Notes: a model not told the origin generated them from the sequence alone. A stretch of 64,000 nucleotides of DNA from Chrysophaeum taylorii (GCA_029834535.1 JAQMWT010000341.1:62001-126000); one strand, 5' to 3'. Positions 9,686 through 19,524 are shown, counted from the first letter of the stretch. Numbers and translations are program-made.

Positions 9686-10158
9686 CAAATGATAACATGG
9701 ATCTTGCCAACCGGACTTTGATCGGTGCCAATTGGTTATTGATGGGATAGTGTGGTTTGTGGCACGACGCATTTTCCCCAGAGGCCAACTACGCCCTCCC
9801 GCACGCACCATCGTGCGAACTAGCAGTAAATTATATAGTATCTTTGCAACCACAAGCTTCCACGTCTCCATGCAGAATATCCCGCGAGGCAGTGGTATAA
9901 TAAAGTCTCTGAAGAACCATCCCTCCTCACCGTCAGAGGACTTTTGAATTGGTGAACAAGGGAAAAAGAAGAATAAGGAAGAGATCGCGTTCTCAACGGA
10001 CGGAATAAAAGCAGGAGTCGGCAGATTTCTCTGTACTCCAAAGAGAGGGTATGCTGACAAAGTGCCGCCCCGCGGGGCCATTGGATAAGGACCCGCGCAC
10101 GCGTCCGAACACACAGGTGTAACATCATACTCATAGTGACCACGCGTCACCAAATCGC

Positions 10159-11010
10159 TCAGAATTTGTACACCTGGTCGGCGGTGTAGCCGGCCTCCGC
10201 GAGGGTGCCTGTGAGGTTGGCTTCATCACGTGGTCCACACAGCGCGCTGTAAAGGGGCGGCGGCCCACAAACGAAAATCAAACTATCAGACCCATTCGGT
10301 GGTGGCATGTGCGCGTCGATGATAGTACGGTCGATGAAGCCACGCGGTCCACTCCACGAGGATGTTGGTGGTTCGTGCGACAGGACGTAGGTCACTTCGA
10401 AGCGCCCCTGGAAGACATCGACCCAATTCTGGAGAATATCATATCCGAGAATGTCGTCACTGGTGCGACTGCCATAGACTAGAGAGACCTTTGTAGTATC
10501 TTCGTCCGTCCCCAGAACGGCCTGCAGCGCTTGCAGCATTGGCGTGATCCCAGTTCCGCCTGCTATCAGTCCCAGTCGCTCGGCGCCGAAGGGATATTGC
10601 CGCTTGACGTTCTGTGGGATGTGCTTAAACATGACGCAAGCGCCGACGTCCATCGCGCTCAAGGCCGTCGACATGACACCTTTGTCATACACTTTAACCA
10701 GTAGCTGGAAGTGGCCATTCATCCTGTTCGTGCTGACGGGGGTGTATGGGCGCACGCTGTGGTCGTCGCCCTCTAATCTCGCGAGAAGGCACGCGCACGT
10801 CGCGAGCCCGAGCGGCTTGGAGACGTCGGGGAGTCGGAAGGTGCATAGTATCGTGGTCTTCGAGATCCATGTCCTTTCGATCAATGGCGTGGCTGACCAC
10901 TCCAGGCCAAACTGGCATTTTCCCGGCGCGACGACAATATGTGGTTGTGGGGGAGCAACTTCCAGGCCACCTCCAGGCACGATCACGTCAGGAGCGACAG
11001 GGTTCGCCAT
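10159..11010 (-). CDS. NADH-cytochrome b5 reductase
   Basis: A 283-aa FAD/NAD(P)H oxidoreductase of the ferredoxin-NADP reductase superfamily. The FAD-binding motif RPYTPVS is at residues 87-93, the nucleotide-binding motif GGTGITPM is near 155, and the C-terminal CGPPPLYSALCG is present. Length and order match cytochrome-b5 reductases, which pass electrons from NADH to cytochrome b5 for desaturases, sterol synthesis or nitrate reduction. No membrane anchor or targeting peptide is evident at the N-terminus (MANPVAPDVIVPG), so it may be soluble or have an unseen upstream exon. It is a single exon. The next gene on the same strand ends 80 bp upstream. Confidence 0.9.
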   Translation of the reverse strand: MANPVAPDVIVPGGGLEVAPPQPHIVVAPGKCQFGLEWSATPLIERTWISKTTILCTFRLPDVSKPLGLATCACLLARLEGDDHSVRPYTPVSTNRMNGHFQLLVKVYDKGVMSTALSAMDVGACVMFKHIPQNVKRQYPFGAERLGLIAGGTGITPMLQALQAVLGTDEDTTKVSLVYGSRTSDDILGYDILQNWVDVFQGRFEVTYVLSHEPPTSSWSGPRGFIDRTIIDAHMPPPNGSDSLIFVCGPPPLYSALCGPRDEANLTGTLAEAGYTADQVYKF

Positions 11011-11089
11011 GCCACGTCTTCTTTACTGTTTCTGCAATAGATTTCTGACGCGACGTGCTGTCACGCGGCGTTATTGGGAAAGCACGTGA

Positions 11090-11961
11090 TCAGAAAACAC
11101 ACGTGTTCGTGACGTGGCGGCGCCCTGACGCCTCGTTTCTCCAAGGCTCCCCAGGCGGCGATCTGGACGACGTACTCGACGCGGAGGAGGCGGAGCGTAG
11201 CGGCTCCAAGAATTGGTCGCATCCGACGACGCAGTAGACGACAGGCACGACGGGGGCGTCCAGCATTGGCAGGAAGTTCACAAGCTCTATCTCAAGAACA
11301 TCTGGTTTGTTTGGCCCAAGCTACACAATCGCAAGCACGTTTTGGAGAGCATCATCATCCAGCACTGCCCATACCTCTTGCGCTTATTCATTCCTCTCTT
11401 CCAGGAGGTGCTCCCTTACGGGATGGAGAAATGACATAAGATCAGTGCCTCGATCGAGGAGAACACGAGGAAAGCAAGGCTACGCTCAGGGAGTGGCCTG
11501 GGAAACGGGGGGTCGTCGTCGGGCCGGTTGTTGGTTTGGTCAAGATCCGTTGGTTCGAGCACCCCTTCCTCGATGTCGGGTGCCGGCCGACCGTAGAGTC
11601 CGCTGGCGTTCTCTTTGACGAGCTCGTTCTCGATGGCCTGACGCTCCTCGGGCCCAAGGGCGGCCCAGCCTTGACGCAGAGCAGCCATGCGATGCCGGGA
11701 GCGACGAGGTGGAATCTGGTCGCCCGGACCACTGATCGGCTGCGCCGTCGAGTGAGTTGGGTGGACGATCAGCCACGTAGAGCCCAGGAATTTGAATTTC
11801 GCCACCACTAGGACAAGACGGCCGTCACCCGCGTCTAAGTCGGAGAGGTCGGTACCATCGTAGGTTGTCGGGTCACGGTAGAGAATTGCTGGCTTGGCGA
11901 CAAAAAGTATCTCGGATTTCGACTCTTTCCCTGCTTTTTGGTCACCCGCGTGGACTTCCAT
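11090..11961 (-). CDS. Uncharacterised protein, at least three short-intron exons
   Basis: The first frame runs from ATG 11961 (MEVHAGDQKAGKESK) through a segment VLVVAKFKFLGSTWLIVHPT and a helix RQGWAALGPEERQAIENEL. It stops at 11416 just where GTAAGG offers a donor. Downstream in other frames lie AVLDDDALQNVLAI and LVNFLPMLDAPVVPVVYCVV (11284 to 11090, ending in TGA). A 42-nt intron starting GTGTAG would join the last two in phase. The junction after the first exon could not be fixed. No family was recognised; the coding-like segments suggest one gene, not noise. Confidence 0.4.
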
Positions 11962-12853
11962 ATCCTATCTTGCAAAATTCCGGATGGGACGGAGCGTCAT
12001 TCGCAGCACGACGACGATCGGGAAACGGGGACGCCAAATCATCTGCGTACGCTGACTATTCGAGTGCGGCTTCCTCAGAGCAGAGAGCGTTTTGCGCCGT
12101 AGCGACGTCCAGCGAGTACACCATCATCGCGTTTCGTCTTGAAAACGCGGTTGCTGGTTCCCGACCTTTACGACGTCGCCAAGAAATGGTCAAGGCCGCC
12201 GCCACCAAGTACAGAACGAAAATAACCGGACATAGGACATCACCCCGCTTAACGCCGATGATGGAGTCAATCGAGGCCGTAGCGCCGGAGAAACCGAAAT
12301 TGCGGTATGTGGTGGAGTGCTATAACGAGGCGTACGAGTTTATTATTATTATAAATGGAAGGCCGAATTACGATAGCACGTGCCAGAGTAGGTCGTTCCC
12401 GCGGGACCCTGTCGTCGAAAGCTCCGACGAAAAATTAACGAAAATAGTACCCATGTATCCATGCCGTGCTCGCGACGCTTCTTTAATGCCCCTTCATAAG
12501 GCCGAAGGTTGCGTCGGCAGCCCCCCCGTTCCGGCCGAAGGCCGCACTGCGATTCAGAGCACAGCTGAAATGACTCGGAGAAGTGCGCGCGCGCGTATCA
12601 AGTTGGAGAAAATGAATCTTTTTCGCGAAAGGTCTCGAGCATCAACGCGACGCGATATACGGGAACACCTAAGAGCGAAAAAGGTCACCTTCCTTGTGGG
12701 CAAAATATATAATACCAAAAAAAAAAGCTTCACGGACGACGACCACAAATCACACACTACTGTTCTCAGGATCCTCCTTCTCATAAATGTGCTCTGACGA
12801 CGACGACGATCCTCGCTTCCGTTGTTTTAGAACGAACGAACGTAAGGTGACTA
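11962..12853. other. Intergenic DNA with one long but unconvincing ORF
   Basis: An open frame of 310 codons on the plus strand (11865-12797) crosses this stretch and overlaps the minus-strand gene start. Its translation has no domain, mixed composition and low-complexity Ile runs, and its codon use differs from neighbouring genes, so it is not annotated as a gene. Local AT-rich runs lie at 12340-12355 and 12700-12730. Confidence 0.4.
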
Positions 12854-14020
12854 TTACTTGTCGTCGGGCTGTGCTTGATCGTAGATCTTGGAGAGGACGT
12901 CGTCTTGGGAGTTGATGAGTCCCGCGAAGGAGTTGCCGAGGCGAATGTTTTGGGTTGCGCCGTAACGGCCCGTGTTCTTAAAGCCGCCGAGGCGGTCGGC
13001 GACGCCGCGCTCGTACTCGTCCCGGGTCTCGAGAGTTCTCGAGCGGAGCTGCTGGTACTCGTTCATCCTGGCGTCCTCCTGGAGGGAGAGGGCATCGAGA
13101 AGGTCGCGGACCTCTTTTTTGAGTTCGTCGATGCGTTTTCGTTCCTTTTCCATCGCGGCGGCGAGGTCGGCGTCGGCTTTTTCCATCTCGGCCTCGAACT
13201 TATCGCGGTAGCGCATCTCGGTGCGCGATGCCTCGAGGATGTCGCGCTGGTCCTTGTCGAGGTCATTGCTGTTGATGTCGGCGAGCGGGAGCCAGCCGAG
13301 GGCGTCCCCGAGGGCACGGACGAGGTACTTCTGGCGGTCGGCGGCGGCGTCCGGTCCCTCCCGAAGCGTGATGCGGACGTCGACGACGGACTCGAGGACG
13401 CCCGGGAGGAACTGGAACTCGACGTCGTGGATCGCGTCCAGGTCAGAAAGCTCGGCGAGGACGTAGACGCCCGCGCCGTTGAAGAAGTTTCCGCGAGCGA
13501 CGAGGAGCTGGGCGTCTCTCGCGGCGTAAAGTGTTTCGATCAATCGCCCGACCGCATCGCCCTTCTGGTCAAAGTAGACAAAGGGCGAGATCGTGCGGTC
13601 GGATTTCTCGGCGCGCGCAGAGCTCAGGCAACGTTCTGCCTCGGGGCATCCCCTCAGCCGGTCGGTACCATCTTTGAGGCCGACCGAGTAGGATCGTTTT
13701 ATCGGCGGTCCCGGCGGCGGCTCCTCCCGCTTCTTCTCGACGGCGCCCTCGACCCCGAGTCGATCCAGCAACGTGCTGATCTGCTCGAGCGCTGCGCGGA
13801 ATGGCGCGTCCTCTTCAACCCCGTAGACGCGCCCCGTCGCCTTCGGGTCAATGGCGGCAGACGCCGGGCGTGCCACCCCCAGGGACACCGCCGCAGCGCC
13901 AACAATTGCCTCGCGCCGGCTCGCGTACACGGCGCCGCCCGATGATAATAATCTCGGGTGCTTGCTCCCCGAGCAAGAATAGGCGGCAGCGCCGGCGATG
14001 ATGATCGGCCCCCAGATCAT
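12854..14020 (-). CDS. Plastid thylakoid-lumen DUF1499 protein with coiled coil
   Basis: A 388-aa protein. The N-terminus has an ER-type hydrophobic leader (MIWGPIIIAGAAAYSCSGS), then SRREAIVGAAAVSLGVARPA ending SAA, a twin-arginine signal with an A-x-A site. Together they suit import into a complex plastid and Tat export to the lumen. Residues ~125-240 match DUF1499: CLSSARAEKSDRTISPFVYF, then VYVLAELSD and DVEFQFLPGVLESVVDVRI. A long charged coiled coil follows (~270-345, KAKD/ERKRIDELKKEV style), which is unusual for DUF1499 proteins, as far as I know. ATG at 14020 is preferred over the GTG one codon upstream. The gene is divergent from the glutaredoxin-like gene with a 60-bp gap. Function of the family is unknown. 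Confidence 0.78.
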   Translation of the reverse strand: MIWGPIIIAGAAAYSCSGSKHPRLLSSGGAVYASRREAIVGAAAVSLGVARPASAAIDPKATGRVYGVEEDAPFRAALEQISTLLDRLGVEGAVEKKREEPPPGPPIKRSYSVGLKDGTDRLRGCPEAERCLSSARAEKSDRTISPFVYFDQKGDAVGRLIETLYAARDAQLLVARGNFFNGAGVYVLAELSDLDAIHDVEFQFLPGVLESVVDVRITLREGPDAAADRQKYLVRALGDALGWLPLADINSNDLDKDQRDILEASRTEMRYRDKFEAEMEKADADLAAAMEKERKRIDELKKEVRDLLDALSLQEDARMNEYQQLRSRTLETRDEYERGVADRLGGFKNTGRYGATQNIRLGNSFAGLINSQDDVLSKIYDQAQPDDK

Positions 14021-14080
14021 CACCAGATCTTCTCAACGGAAACAAATAAAGACGTCGGTCTTGCAACGGAACTTGGAGAA

Positions 14081-14524
14081 ATGTGGTTGTTTTTGTTCGC
14101 GGCGTCGCGCGTCGTCGTGCCGAGGGCGCGGCAATTCGCTTCGGTCAGCGGCCTCGCGTGGGAGGACGGCGGCCCGAGGATCTCCCTCTACACCAAGGAG
14201 GGATGCACGCTGTGCGACGACGCGAAGGACGTCCTCGCGGCCTGCAGAAGCGACATTCCGCATTCCCTCGAGCTCGTCGACATCACCGACGAGGACAACG
14301 AGTCCTGGTGGGGGCGATACAAGTACGACATCCCCGTGCTCCACATCGACGGCGTCTACTGGGCGAAGCACCGCATAACGCGCGACCAGGCGCGCGCCGC
14401 GCTCATCAGGGCGACCGACGCGCGAATTGCGGGCCTCGCCTTCGCGCCAACCGCGGGCGAGCCCGACGCAGCGAGGCTCGAACGCGAACAACGCTCTGGG
14501 AGGACTGATGATGATGGATCATGA
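14081..14524 (+). CDS. Glutaredoxin-like (DUF836 type) thiol protein
   Basis: A 147-aa protein with a thioredoxin fold inferred from ISLYTKEGCTLCDDAKDVL (C42-x-x-C45) and, ~45 residues later, the cis-proline strand YDIPVLHIDGVYW. This is the layout of the glutaredoxin-like DUF836/Glrx2 family: short, with the CxxC at the start of helix 1 and an acidic second strand. The N-terminus (MWLFLFAASRVVVPRARQFA) is hydrophobic then basic and could be an organellar targeting peptide. It may act as a thiol reductase or electron carrier. It is divergent from the thylakoid DUF1499 gene. Confidence 0.8.
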   Translation: MWLFLFAASRVVVPRARQFASVSGLAWEDGGPRISLYTKEGCTLCDDAKDVLAACRSDIPHSLELVDITDEDNESWWGRYKYDIPVLHIDGVYWAKHRITRDQARAALIRATDARIAGLAFAPTAGEPDAARLEREQRSGRTDDDGS

Positions 14525-14875
14525 TGTTAGTAATAATAATGCATTTCCATCGTCGTCGCCCCCCTCTGTCTCCAGCAGCGTCGTCGTCACCACTTATAGA
14601 GTATTCTCGTTGGGTTCTCGTTGTTGTCGTCTAGACTCTTTTTTTTTTTCTTCTTCTTCTTCGAGGTTTTTTTGGCTGCCTGCTAGTAGTTGCACTTTTT
14701 TGTGGGGTTAGTTTTTTGAAGGCGAGGAGGTCGTCGTCGGGCAGACAGAAGAAGTCCTCCGGAGCTCGCTCGGTCAGCGCGCGGTGGAGGGTGGCAGCAT
14801 ATTACTCGTCGGCGTTGGGGGAGGCAAAACAGCAGTCGTACTCGCTCGCGCCCTGGCGGAGGGATAGGATGTGCA
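14525..14875. other. 3' flank holding a diverged second copy of the PrimPol tail
   Basis: On the minus strand, frames at ~14700-14850 read DCCFASPNADE, a TAA, then RALTERAPEDFFCLPDDDLLAFKK and a run of Arg/Lys. This parallels the PrimPol C-terminus (DCCITSPNADGND, then RLPDFDDLLAFELLEK) in residue order and spacing. It could be an alternative or additional last exon or a tandem duplication remnant. Poly-T and TTC tracts lie at 14639-14663. Confidence 0.5.
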
Positions 14876-16744
14876 TCATAGTCCTTCTTCCCCAGCAGCC
14901 GGAGTGTCTTGTTGTTTGCCCGTCGTAGTCTGGGTCGAGGCGTCTTCGGGTGGCCGGCGCCGCTTCTCGAGGAGTTCGAAAGCGAGAAGGTCGTCGAAAT
15001 CGGGCAAACGGGCCTCGGGAGCGTCGTCGAGCGCGTGCTTGGCGCAAAGGACGACGTCGTTGCCGTCGGCGTTGGGAGAGGTAATGCAGCAGTCATCTTT
15101 GTCCCAGCACCGCTGCCAGGTCTTGCCGGCGCGGGGATCGACGGTGATCACGATGTTTTGGCTTTGATGCTGCCGGCCGCGCTGGCGACAATAGCGCGTG
15201 CCTCGGAGCGTGAGATGGAGGTACTGTTCGTTGGGAAACTGCGCAGAAACATAGCGCCATTGGCAGATGCTCGCGATCTGGTTGGGCAACGGGGGTATTT
15301 CCCGGCGAACAAATTCGAGCGCCCAAGCGGCGAGGGGACCGAAGAGCGCGGGGGGCGCCCCGCTGCCCCGGACCGCGACGTTAAGGTAGGGGTGTGGAAG
15401 GCCGGCGAGATCCAAGAGGGGTGAGCGGGTCGCGCCACGCCACTGGCGGTGCCAGTCGCTTAAAAAATCCAACGCGTGGCCTATAGCTTTTTTCGCGGGT
15501 CTCCCCTCCTCCGCGGGCGGCTGCGCGCGTTTCTTCCGACGAATTTCGTTGAGCGAAATGCGACCCGTTTCGCCGTCTCCCAGCTCGGGCGAGACGAGCG
15601 TCACGGCCAGCGCGTCGTCTCCGATCGGGACCTCGCAGACCGCGCCGTCTGCGTATCGAAGGCAGCATTTCGCGACGAGCGCGACCTTTCTCCCGAGCTT
15701 GGAGGAGCCGATCAAGCGAAAGCAGCGGTTTCGCGTGTAGACGAGTCGGTCGATCGCTTTTTTGTCGAGATCCTTGTCGAGCGCCTCGACCGTCTCCGTC
15801 GCGAGCGCTTTTGCCACTTCCAGGCGTGCTAGCGGCACGAGAGCGCGACCGTTTTTTGGGATCTTTTCGTACGTCCGAAGGATGAGATGCGCGCTGAACT
15901 TGTCGTCTCGACTCGAGTCGAGAAAGTAAACGTCGACCTCGAGATCGGGCCTCCGAGCGCAAAGGACGCCGACGGCCGCGTCGGCGATTCTTCGCGCGAG
16001 GCCGTCGCCGTCGACGTCGGCGTTCTCGTTCCGCGAGAACTCGAGGTCGAAATAACCAAAGCACGGCGTCGCGGCGTCGATCACCTCGTAGGCGTGGCGC
16101 CTCCCTTCCGGAATGAGATCGTACGCCGCGATAAAAGACGACGCCGACGCGCTAATGTACCGTTTGGGTGCGCCTTTATCGCTCGCCTTGGGCGGCAAGT
16201 CGAAGGCCCACGCGCGACGAATACCACCTTTCCCTCGTTCCACGCACTCGTCGAGCTTGGGATGCACCGAACCGTTCGTACTGAGCGCCCTCTTCCACAT
16301 CTCGTCAAACGAGACGATTTTCAATTCCTTAGACGCTCGTATCCGTTCCGGTTCGTCCTTCGCCTCGAGCGAGACCCTTTCCGGTTCGGCCGTCGCCTTC
16401 TCCCAGAGCGCGCGAACGTCCATTTGGTTGTGAGGCTCGATATTCATGTAAGAAAAATCTTTGGTACACCCTTTGACGCGGCGCAACTCGGAATTCGGAT
16501 CCTCAACCCTCAGCAACCGCAGCGCCGCGCGGTACGGCTCCTGCCCTTTACCCTTGAAAAAAAGCTCGGCGTTTAATGACGTCGGTCTCTTTCCCGGTTT
16601 TAACACGGCCCTCACATCCTCGTGGCCCGACTCCTCACGAAAATGACTCGCGATAGCCTCGACAAAAAACGGGTCGTCCATGTGCTTCTTTATTTTACGC
16701 AAGCAAGCGATGAACACCGGCGCCACATTCTCTTGATCCGCCAT
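14876..16744 (-). CDS. PRIMPOL: PrimPol-type DNA primase-polymerase
   Basis: A 622-aa archaeo-eukaryotic primase that re-primes or bypasses lesions at stalled forks in nucleus or organelles. The catalytic motif PCFGYFDLEFSRNEN (D-x-E) is near residue 240, the second motif DDKFSAHLILR near 300, and VYTRNRCFRLIGSSKLGRK is motif III. A UL52-like zinc module follows near 530-570: RYCRQRGRQHQSQNIVITVD, then a C-x-x-x-x-x-CC arrangement. The C-terminal DFDDLLAFELLEK is acidic and aromatic, reminiscent of RPA-binding motifs, but that is inference. Start ATG 16744. The protein ends at TGA 14876-14878; a related tail lies just beyond it. It is a single exon. Confidence 0.88.
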   Translation of the reverse strand: MADQENVAPVFIACLRKIKKHMDDPFFVEAIASHFREESGHEDVRAVLKPGKRPTSLNAELFFKGKGQEPYRAALRLLRVEDPNSELRRVKGCTKDFSYMNIEPHNQMDVRALWEKATAEPERVSLEAKDEPERIRASKELKIVSFDEMWKRALSTNGSVHPKLDECVERGKGGIRRAWAFDLPPKASDKGAPKRYISASASSFIAAYDLIPEGRRHAYEVIDAATPCFGYFDLEFSRNENADVDGDGLARRIADAAVGVLCARRPDLEVDVYFLDSSRDDKFSAHLILRTYEKIPKNGRALVPLARLEVAKALATETVEALDKDLDKKAIDRLVYTRNRCFRLIGSSKLGRKVALVAKCCLRYADGAVCEVPIGDDALAVTLVSPELGDGETGRISLNEIRRKKRAQPPAEEGRPAKKAIGHALDFLSDWHRQWRGATRSPLLDLAGLPHPYLNVAVRGSGAPPALFGPLAAWALEFVRREIPPLPNQIASICQWRYVSAQFPNEQYLHLTLRGTRYCRQRGRQHQSQNIVITVDPRAGKTWQRCWDKDDCCITSPNADGNDVVLCAKHALDDAPEARLPDFDDLLAFELLEKRRRPPEDASTQTTTGKQQDTPAAGEEGL

Positions 16745-16818
16745 CCAACTTTTTTTTTGGATCCAACTGTCAGGACTCTGGTAATTCTTACCCTCTAATA
16801 ACGACAAGAAGAAGCCCA

Positions 16819-16838
16819 ACACACACACACACACACAC
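16819..16838. repeat. AC dinucleotide microsatellite
   Basis: Ten AC units about 75 bp upstream of the PrimPol start codon, probably in its promoter or 5' leader. Confidence 0.8.
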
Positions 16839-17664
16839 CAGGTGGGCGAGGGTGTGAGGGACTACGGAGAAGCAGACACGGCGGTGCGTCCAAGGACTCC
16901 CTCCCGCGAGAGACTATTTATGCCTCGGGCGCCGCGACGGCCCATGATGAGTCGGGCGGGCGGGCGCCCTCAAGTCGAAAAAAAAATGTCTTGGCAGCGG
17001 GAGACAGCTCGAGTAGTCAAGATGCTGGCGAGTGCCATCGTCGAGTACAGGACTTCCTGTCTGGTCGAGTCAGCGTAGAAGTTTTTGGCGGCGTCGAGCC
17101 CGGTGCTTGTGTCCAACGTCTGCCGATGCGAGCACGATACGAGCACGATACGAGCACGATGCGAGCACGATGCGAGATGCGTTGGTGAGGTGGTACGACG
17201 ATCAGCTCGCGCCCCACTCCGAGAGGGAGGTCGCGGCCCTAGAAGACACCTTCCGGGTGCGTCGTCGTTAAAAGATATATCGGGAAGAAACTCGGAACGC
17301 GAGGCGACGCATCTTCGCGCACTGTCGGCATAATCCTCCTGGCTGATCACCACCGCGACGTTGTTCTTTCTTTTCGTAGAAGCGCGACGACCCCTAGGAT
17401 CGAAGTGCAATCTCCCAAGGACGGATAAAAGCGACGGGCCCTGGATGTACATGCTATGCCGTTTGTCGCCGCTGCTGATATGCCACGACGTGCCTCGACG
17501 GACGCTGCTGCTCTCGGCGTATCACCTCCTTCTTCGGTACTCCCCCACCTCAAAAAAAATTAAAAAACCAGGGCTCCTTCTCTGTGAACGACAAAAAGGA
17601 ACCCGTGGGGTGCTCCCTCCGTCTGTACGATACGAGTGACGATGCGCTGCCCGCCTCCTCTTCT
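16839..17664. other. Intergenic DNA with possible small minus-strand ORF
   Basis: A 160-codon minus frame (16970-17452, starting MYIQGPSLLSVLGR) spans most of this stretch. It includes the 11-bp tandem repeat, whose unit is not a multiple of three, which argues against conserved coding. No domain was recognised. AT tracts at 17551-17570 flank the 3' end of the chalcone-isomerase-like gene. Confidence 0.4.
17125..17176. repeat. 11-bp tandem repeat
   Basis: The unit GATRCGAGCAC is repeated 4.7 times. Units two and three carry A where the others carry G at position 4. Confidence 0.85.
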
Positions 17665-18162
17665 TCAGGCGGCTGTACCGGTGACCTCCTTGAGTTTACA
17701 GACGGCCTTTTCGTCGCAGTAGACGCCAACAAAGGCATTTGCGAGGGACGAGGAGGGCACGACGCCCATGTTTTTGTCGTCGATTGTGACCGACAGCTTC
17801 CCCCCCCCCGTTCCGAAGACGAGACACATGTCTCGCTTGCAGCCGTCGGGGAGTGCATTCAGCATGAGGTCGGAGAAGGCGTCGAGCGAACTTTCGTCCG
17901 AAGTGAGTCGGGGCTTGATGGCGCCAACGAGGGACTCGGTCATCTTGACGGGGTTCAAACCCATACACATCTTGAGCATGAACGACTTCGCCTTGGAGGC
18001 GTCCTCGTACATTCCAACGGCGTAGACCTTGATGGGTCCCTTTTTGCGGACGCCCAGCCTCTGCAACTTGCCGAGCTTGGGCATCTTGGGGGGGAAGTCG
18101 TACCCCGTGCTCCTTTCGACAATAGCGGCCGCAGGAGCCAACAACAGCAAAACGAGCATCAT
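17665..18162 (-). CDS. Chalcone-isomerase-like protein with signal peptide
   Basis: A 165-aa protein. MMLVLLLLAPAAA is a short signal peptide, followed by the start of a chalcone-isomerase fold: STGYDFPPKMPKLGKLQRLG, KKGPIKVYAVGMYED and GTGGGKLSVTIDDKNMGVV. Non-plant CHI-like proteins (fatty-acid-binding or CHIL type) use this fold without flavonoid synthesis, and that is the likelier role here. The upstream codons to 18234 are open, but the ATG at 18162 gives the better signal peptide. Possible roles are lipid binding in the secretory system or plastid. It is a single exon. Confidence 0.78.
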   Translation of the reverse strand: MMLVLLLLAPAAAIVERSTGYDFPPKMPKLGKLQRLGVRKKGPIKVYAVGMYEDASKAKSFMLKMCMGLNPVKMTESLVGAIKPRLTSDESSLDAFSDLMLNALPDGCKRDMCLVFGTGGGKLSVTIDDKNMGVVPSSSLANAFVGVYCDEKAVCKLKEVTGTAA

Positions 18163-18464
18163 CGCCGTCGCCTTGAAGTGTCCGGTAAGAAGCTCGTTTG
18201 AAATCTTCGGGTTTCCGACGTTATGATTATGCAAGTTCGTCTATTGTAGCAACCCGAAGGTTTTCGAGATGGTCCTCGCCGAAGAATTCGAGCGCTGGGT
18301 GTGTCGTGGTGACTGACCAGAAGCCGCATGCACGTCAAGCATGACGTGGCGTTCGTTGGCCGAACGCCGCCAAATCGCGCGAGAAGTTTAATCCAAAACA
18401 GCTACCTTGTCTTCTTTGCGTAGTAGGGAGCTTTTGAACCGGCGACGTCGTCTTTCCTGCGACG
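18163..18464. other. Intergenic DNA, nothing recognised
   Basis: No ORF with coding character on either strand; presumed promoter of the chalcone-isomerase-like gene and 3' flank of the small ORF beyond. Confidence 0.5.
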
Positions 18465-18800
18465 TCAAACGCGCCACCATTGAAAACGTTGCTTTAGGCT
18501 TTTGGAGCGGCGAGTATCTTGCAACGGGACTGATCGAATTCCGATTATGATGATGTCGAGGCTGCTGAGCAGTCGAGCGAATTGGGTCGAAGACTCTTTT
18601 CCTTTAAGTACGCCGTGATCCCGAATGGACTCGAGACGCGAGAGCATCGCGAAGTTTTCGGCTCGACGCCCGCAACGTTTCGAGATGGTGATGCAGCGCA
18701 AGTACGCGCAACAAACTGCCGGATTTTGACTCCGCTGCATCGATAGCTGCTGCTGCAGCACGTCCTGGCATCTGAACCTCCTCTCTTGGTTGGTTGCCAT
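18465..18800 (-). CDS. Small hypothetical protein, 111 aa
   Basis: An open frame from ATG 18800 (MATNQERRFRCQDVLQQQLS) with a basic, helical centre (AENFAMLSRLESIRDHGVL) and a hydrophobic DIIIIGI patch. A TTATAAG sequence lies ~30 bp upstream on the minus strand. Nothing recognised; a chance ORF remains possible. Confidence 0.3.
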   Translation of the reverse strand: MATNQERRFRCQDVLQQQLSMQRSQNPAVCCAYLRCITISKRCGRRAENFAMLSRLESIRDHGVLKGKESSTQFARLLSSLDIIIIGIRSVPLQDTRRSKSLKQRFQWWRV

Positions 18801-19524
18801 GAAATAATTTTAGATAATGGGCCGAGTCGATCCCTTATAACTCGCGTTCATTTGTTGACAACAAGAGCGGCGTCTCCGAGTGGGGAGCGACGCGGCTTCG
18901 GTTCCGCCTTGGCTTCTTCTTCGTAGACGTTCAAAGCGCGCCACTTTTCTTTGAGATATCCTGCTACTCCACAGCAGGATGGGCTACGGTGTGTGGGTGA
19001 TTTTGAGGTGTTCCTCTTCCTCCTCCGGTGGTACTGCCTACGTGGGTCCGGACACCACCACCACCACCACCACCACCACCACCCAAAAGATGTGCGGCTA
19101 CTTGGCTGATACACCATCAGGCATAGCAACGCTATATTTTTTTTGGTCCGGGTTGTGTCTAAGTTTGTGGATATCATTCTTGAGTGAGCGACACTTCGCT
19201 CAAAAGTATCTATCACAAGACGACCGACTCGAGAGGGATGCGCAGTTGTTACATGATGCTCAAAGGTGGCTGTTGGTTGGTTGATAGGAGCGCAGCAGGA
19301 GGGAGGCCTCCTTCAGTTCCATCTATCCAAAAAAAAAAACCACAGATTATCGTCGGCGGCGGCGAACCCCCCCTTGAGCTCCGTTCATTCATTGATTCTT
19401 TGGGAATTGGGGACACCGCCGTGACGCACGTCTACAGATCGCAACATTTATTTATTTATTTTTATTTATTGTTATTGTTTTTCGCGCACAACGAAAAAAA
19501 ATCTCCACGAAAAAAAGAGCAAAG
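18801..19524. other. Intergenic DNA with a possible minus-strand terminal exon
   Basis: At 18848-18965 on the minus strand, YLKEKWRALNVYEEEAKAEP and a short tail ending DAALVVNK and TGA look like the last exon of a small protein. The upstream frame runs into the CCA microsatellite, where it would encode nine Trp, which is not credible. Upstream exons could not be found. AT-rich TTTA repeats at 19448-19480 precede the metalloprotease. Confidence 0.35.
19052..19083. repeat. CCA trinucleotide microsatellite
   Basis: About ten ACC/CCA units in non-coding DNA. Confidence 0.85.

Noticed and set aside
11865-12797. 310-codon plus-strand ORF
   Set aside because: Overlaps the start of a better-supported minus gene, has no recognisable domain and atypical codon use. 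Noted as intergenic instead.
12875-13945. 356-codon plus-strand ORF antisense to the DUF1499 gene
   Set aside because: A composition artefact of the opposite coding strand; no domain, and the minus frame has a targeting signal and DUF1499 motifs.
17125-17176. Tandem repeat considered as a CRISPR-like array
   Set aside because: Direct 11-bp units with no unique spacers in a eukaryotic genome; a simple minisatellite.
18848-19216. Minus-strand ORF with nine consecutive Trp
   Set aside because: The Trp run is a translated CCA microsatellite. Only the last ~40 codons look coding.
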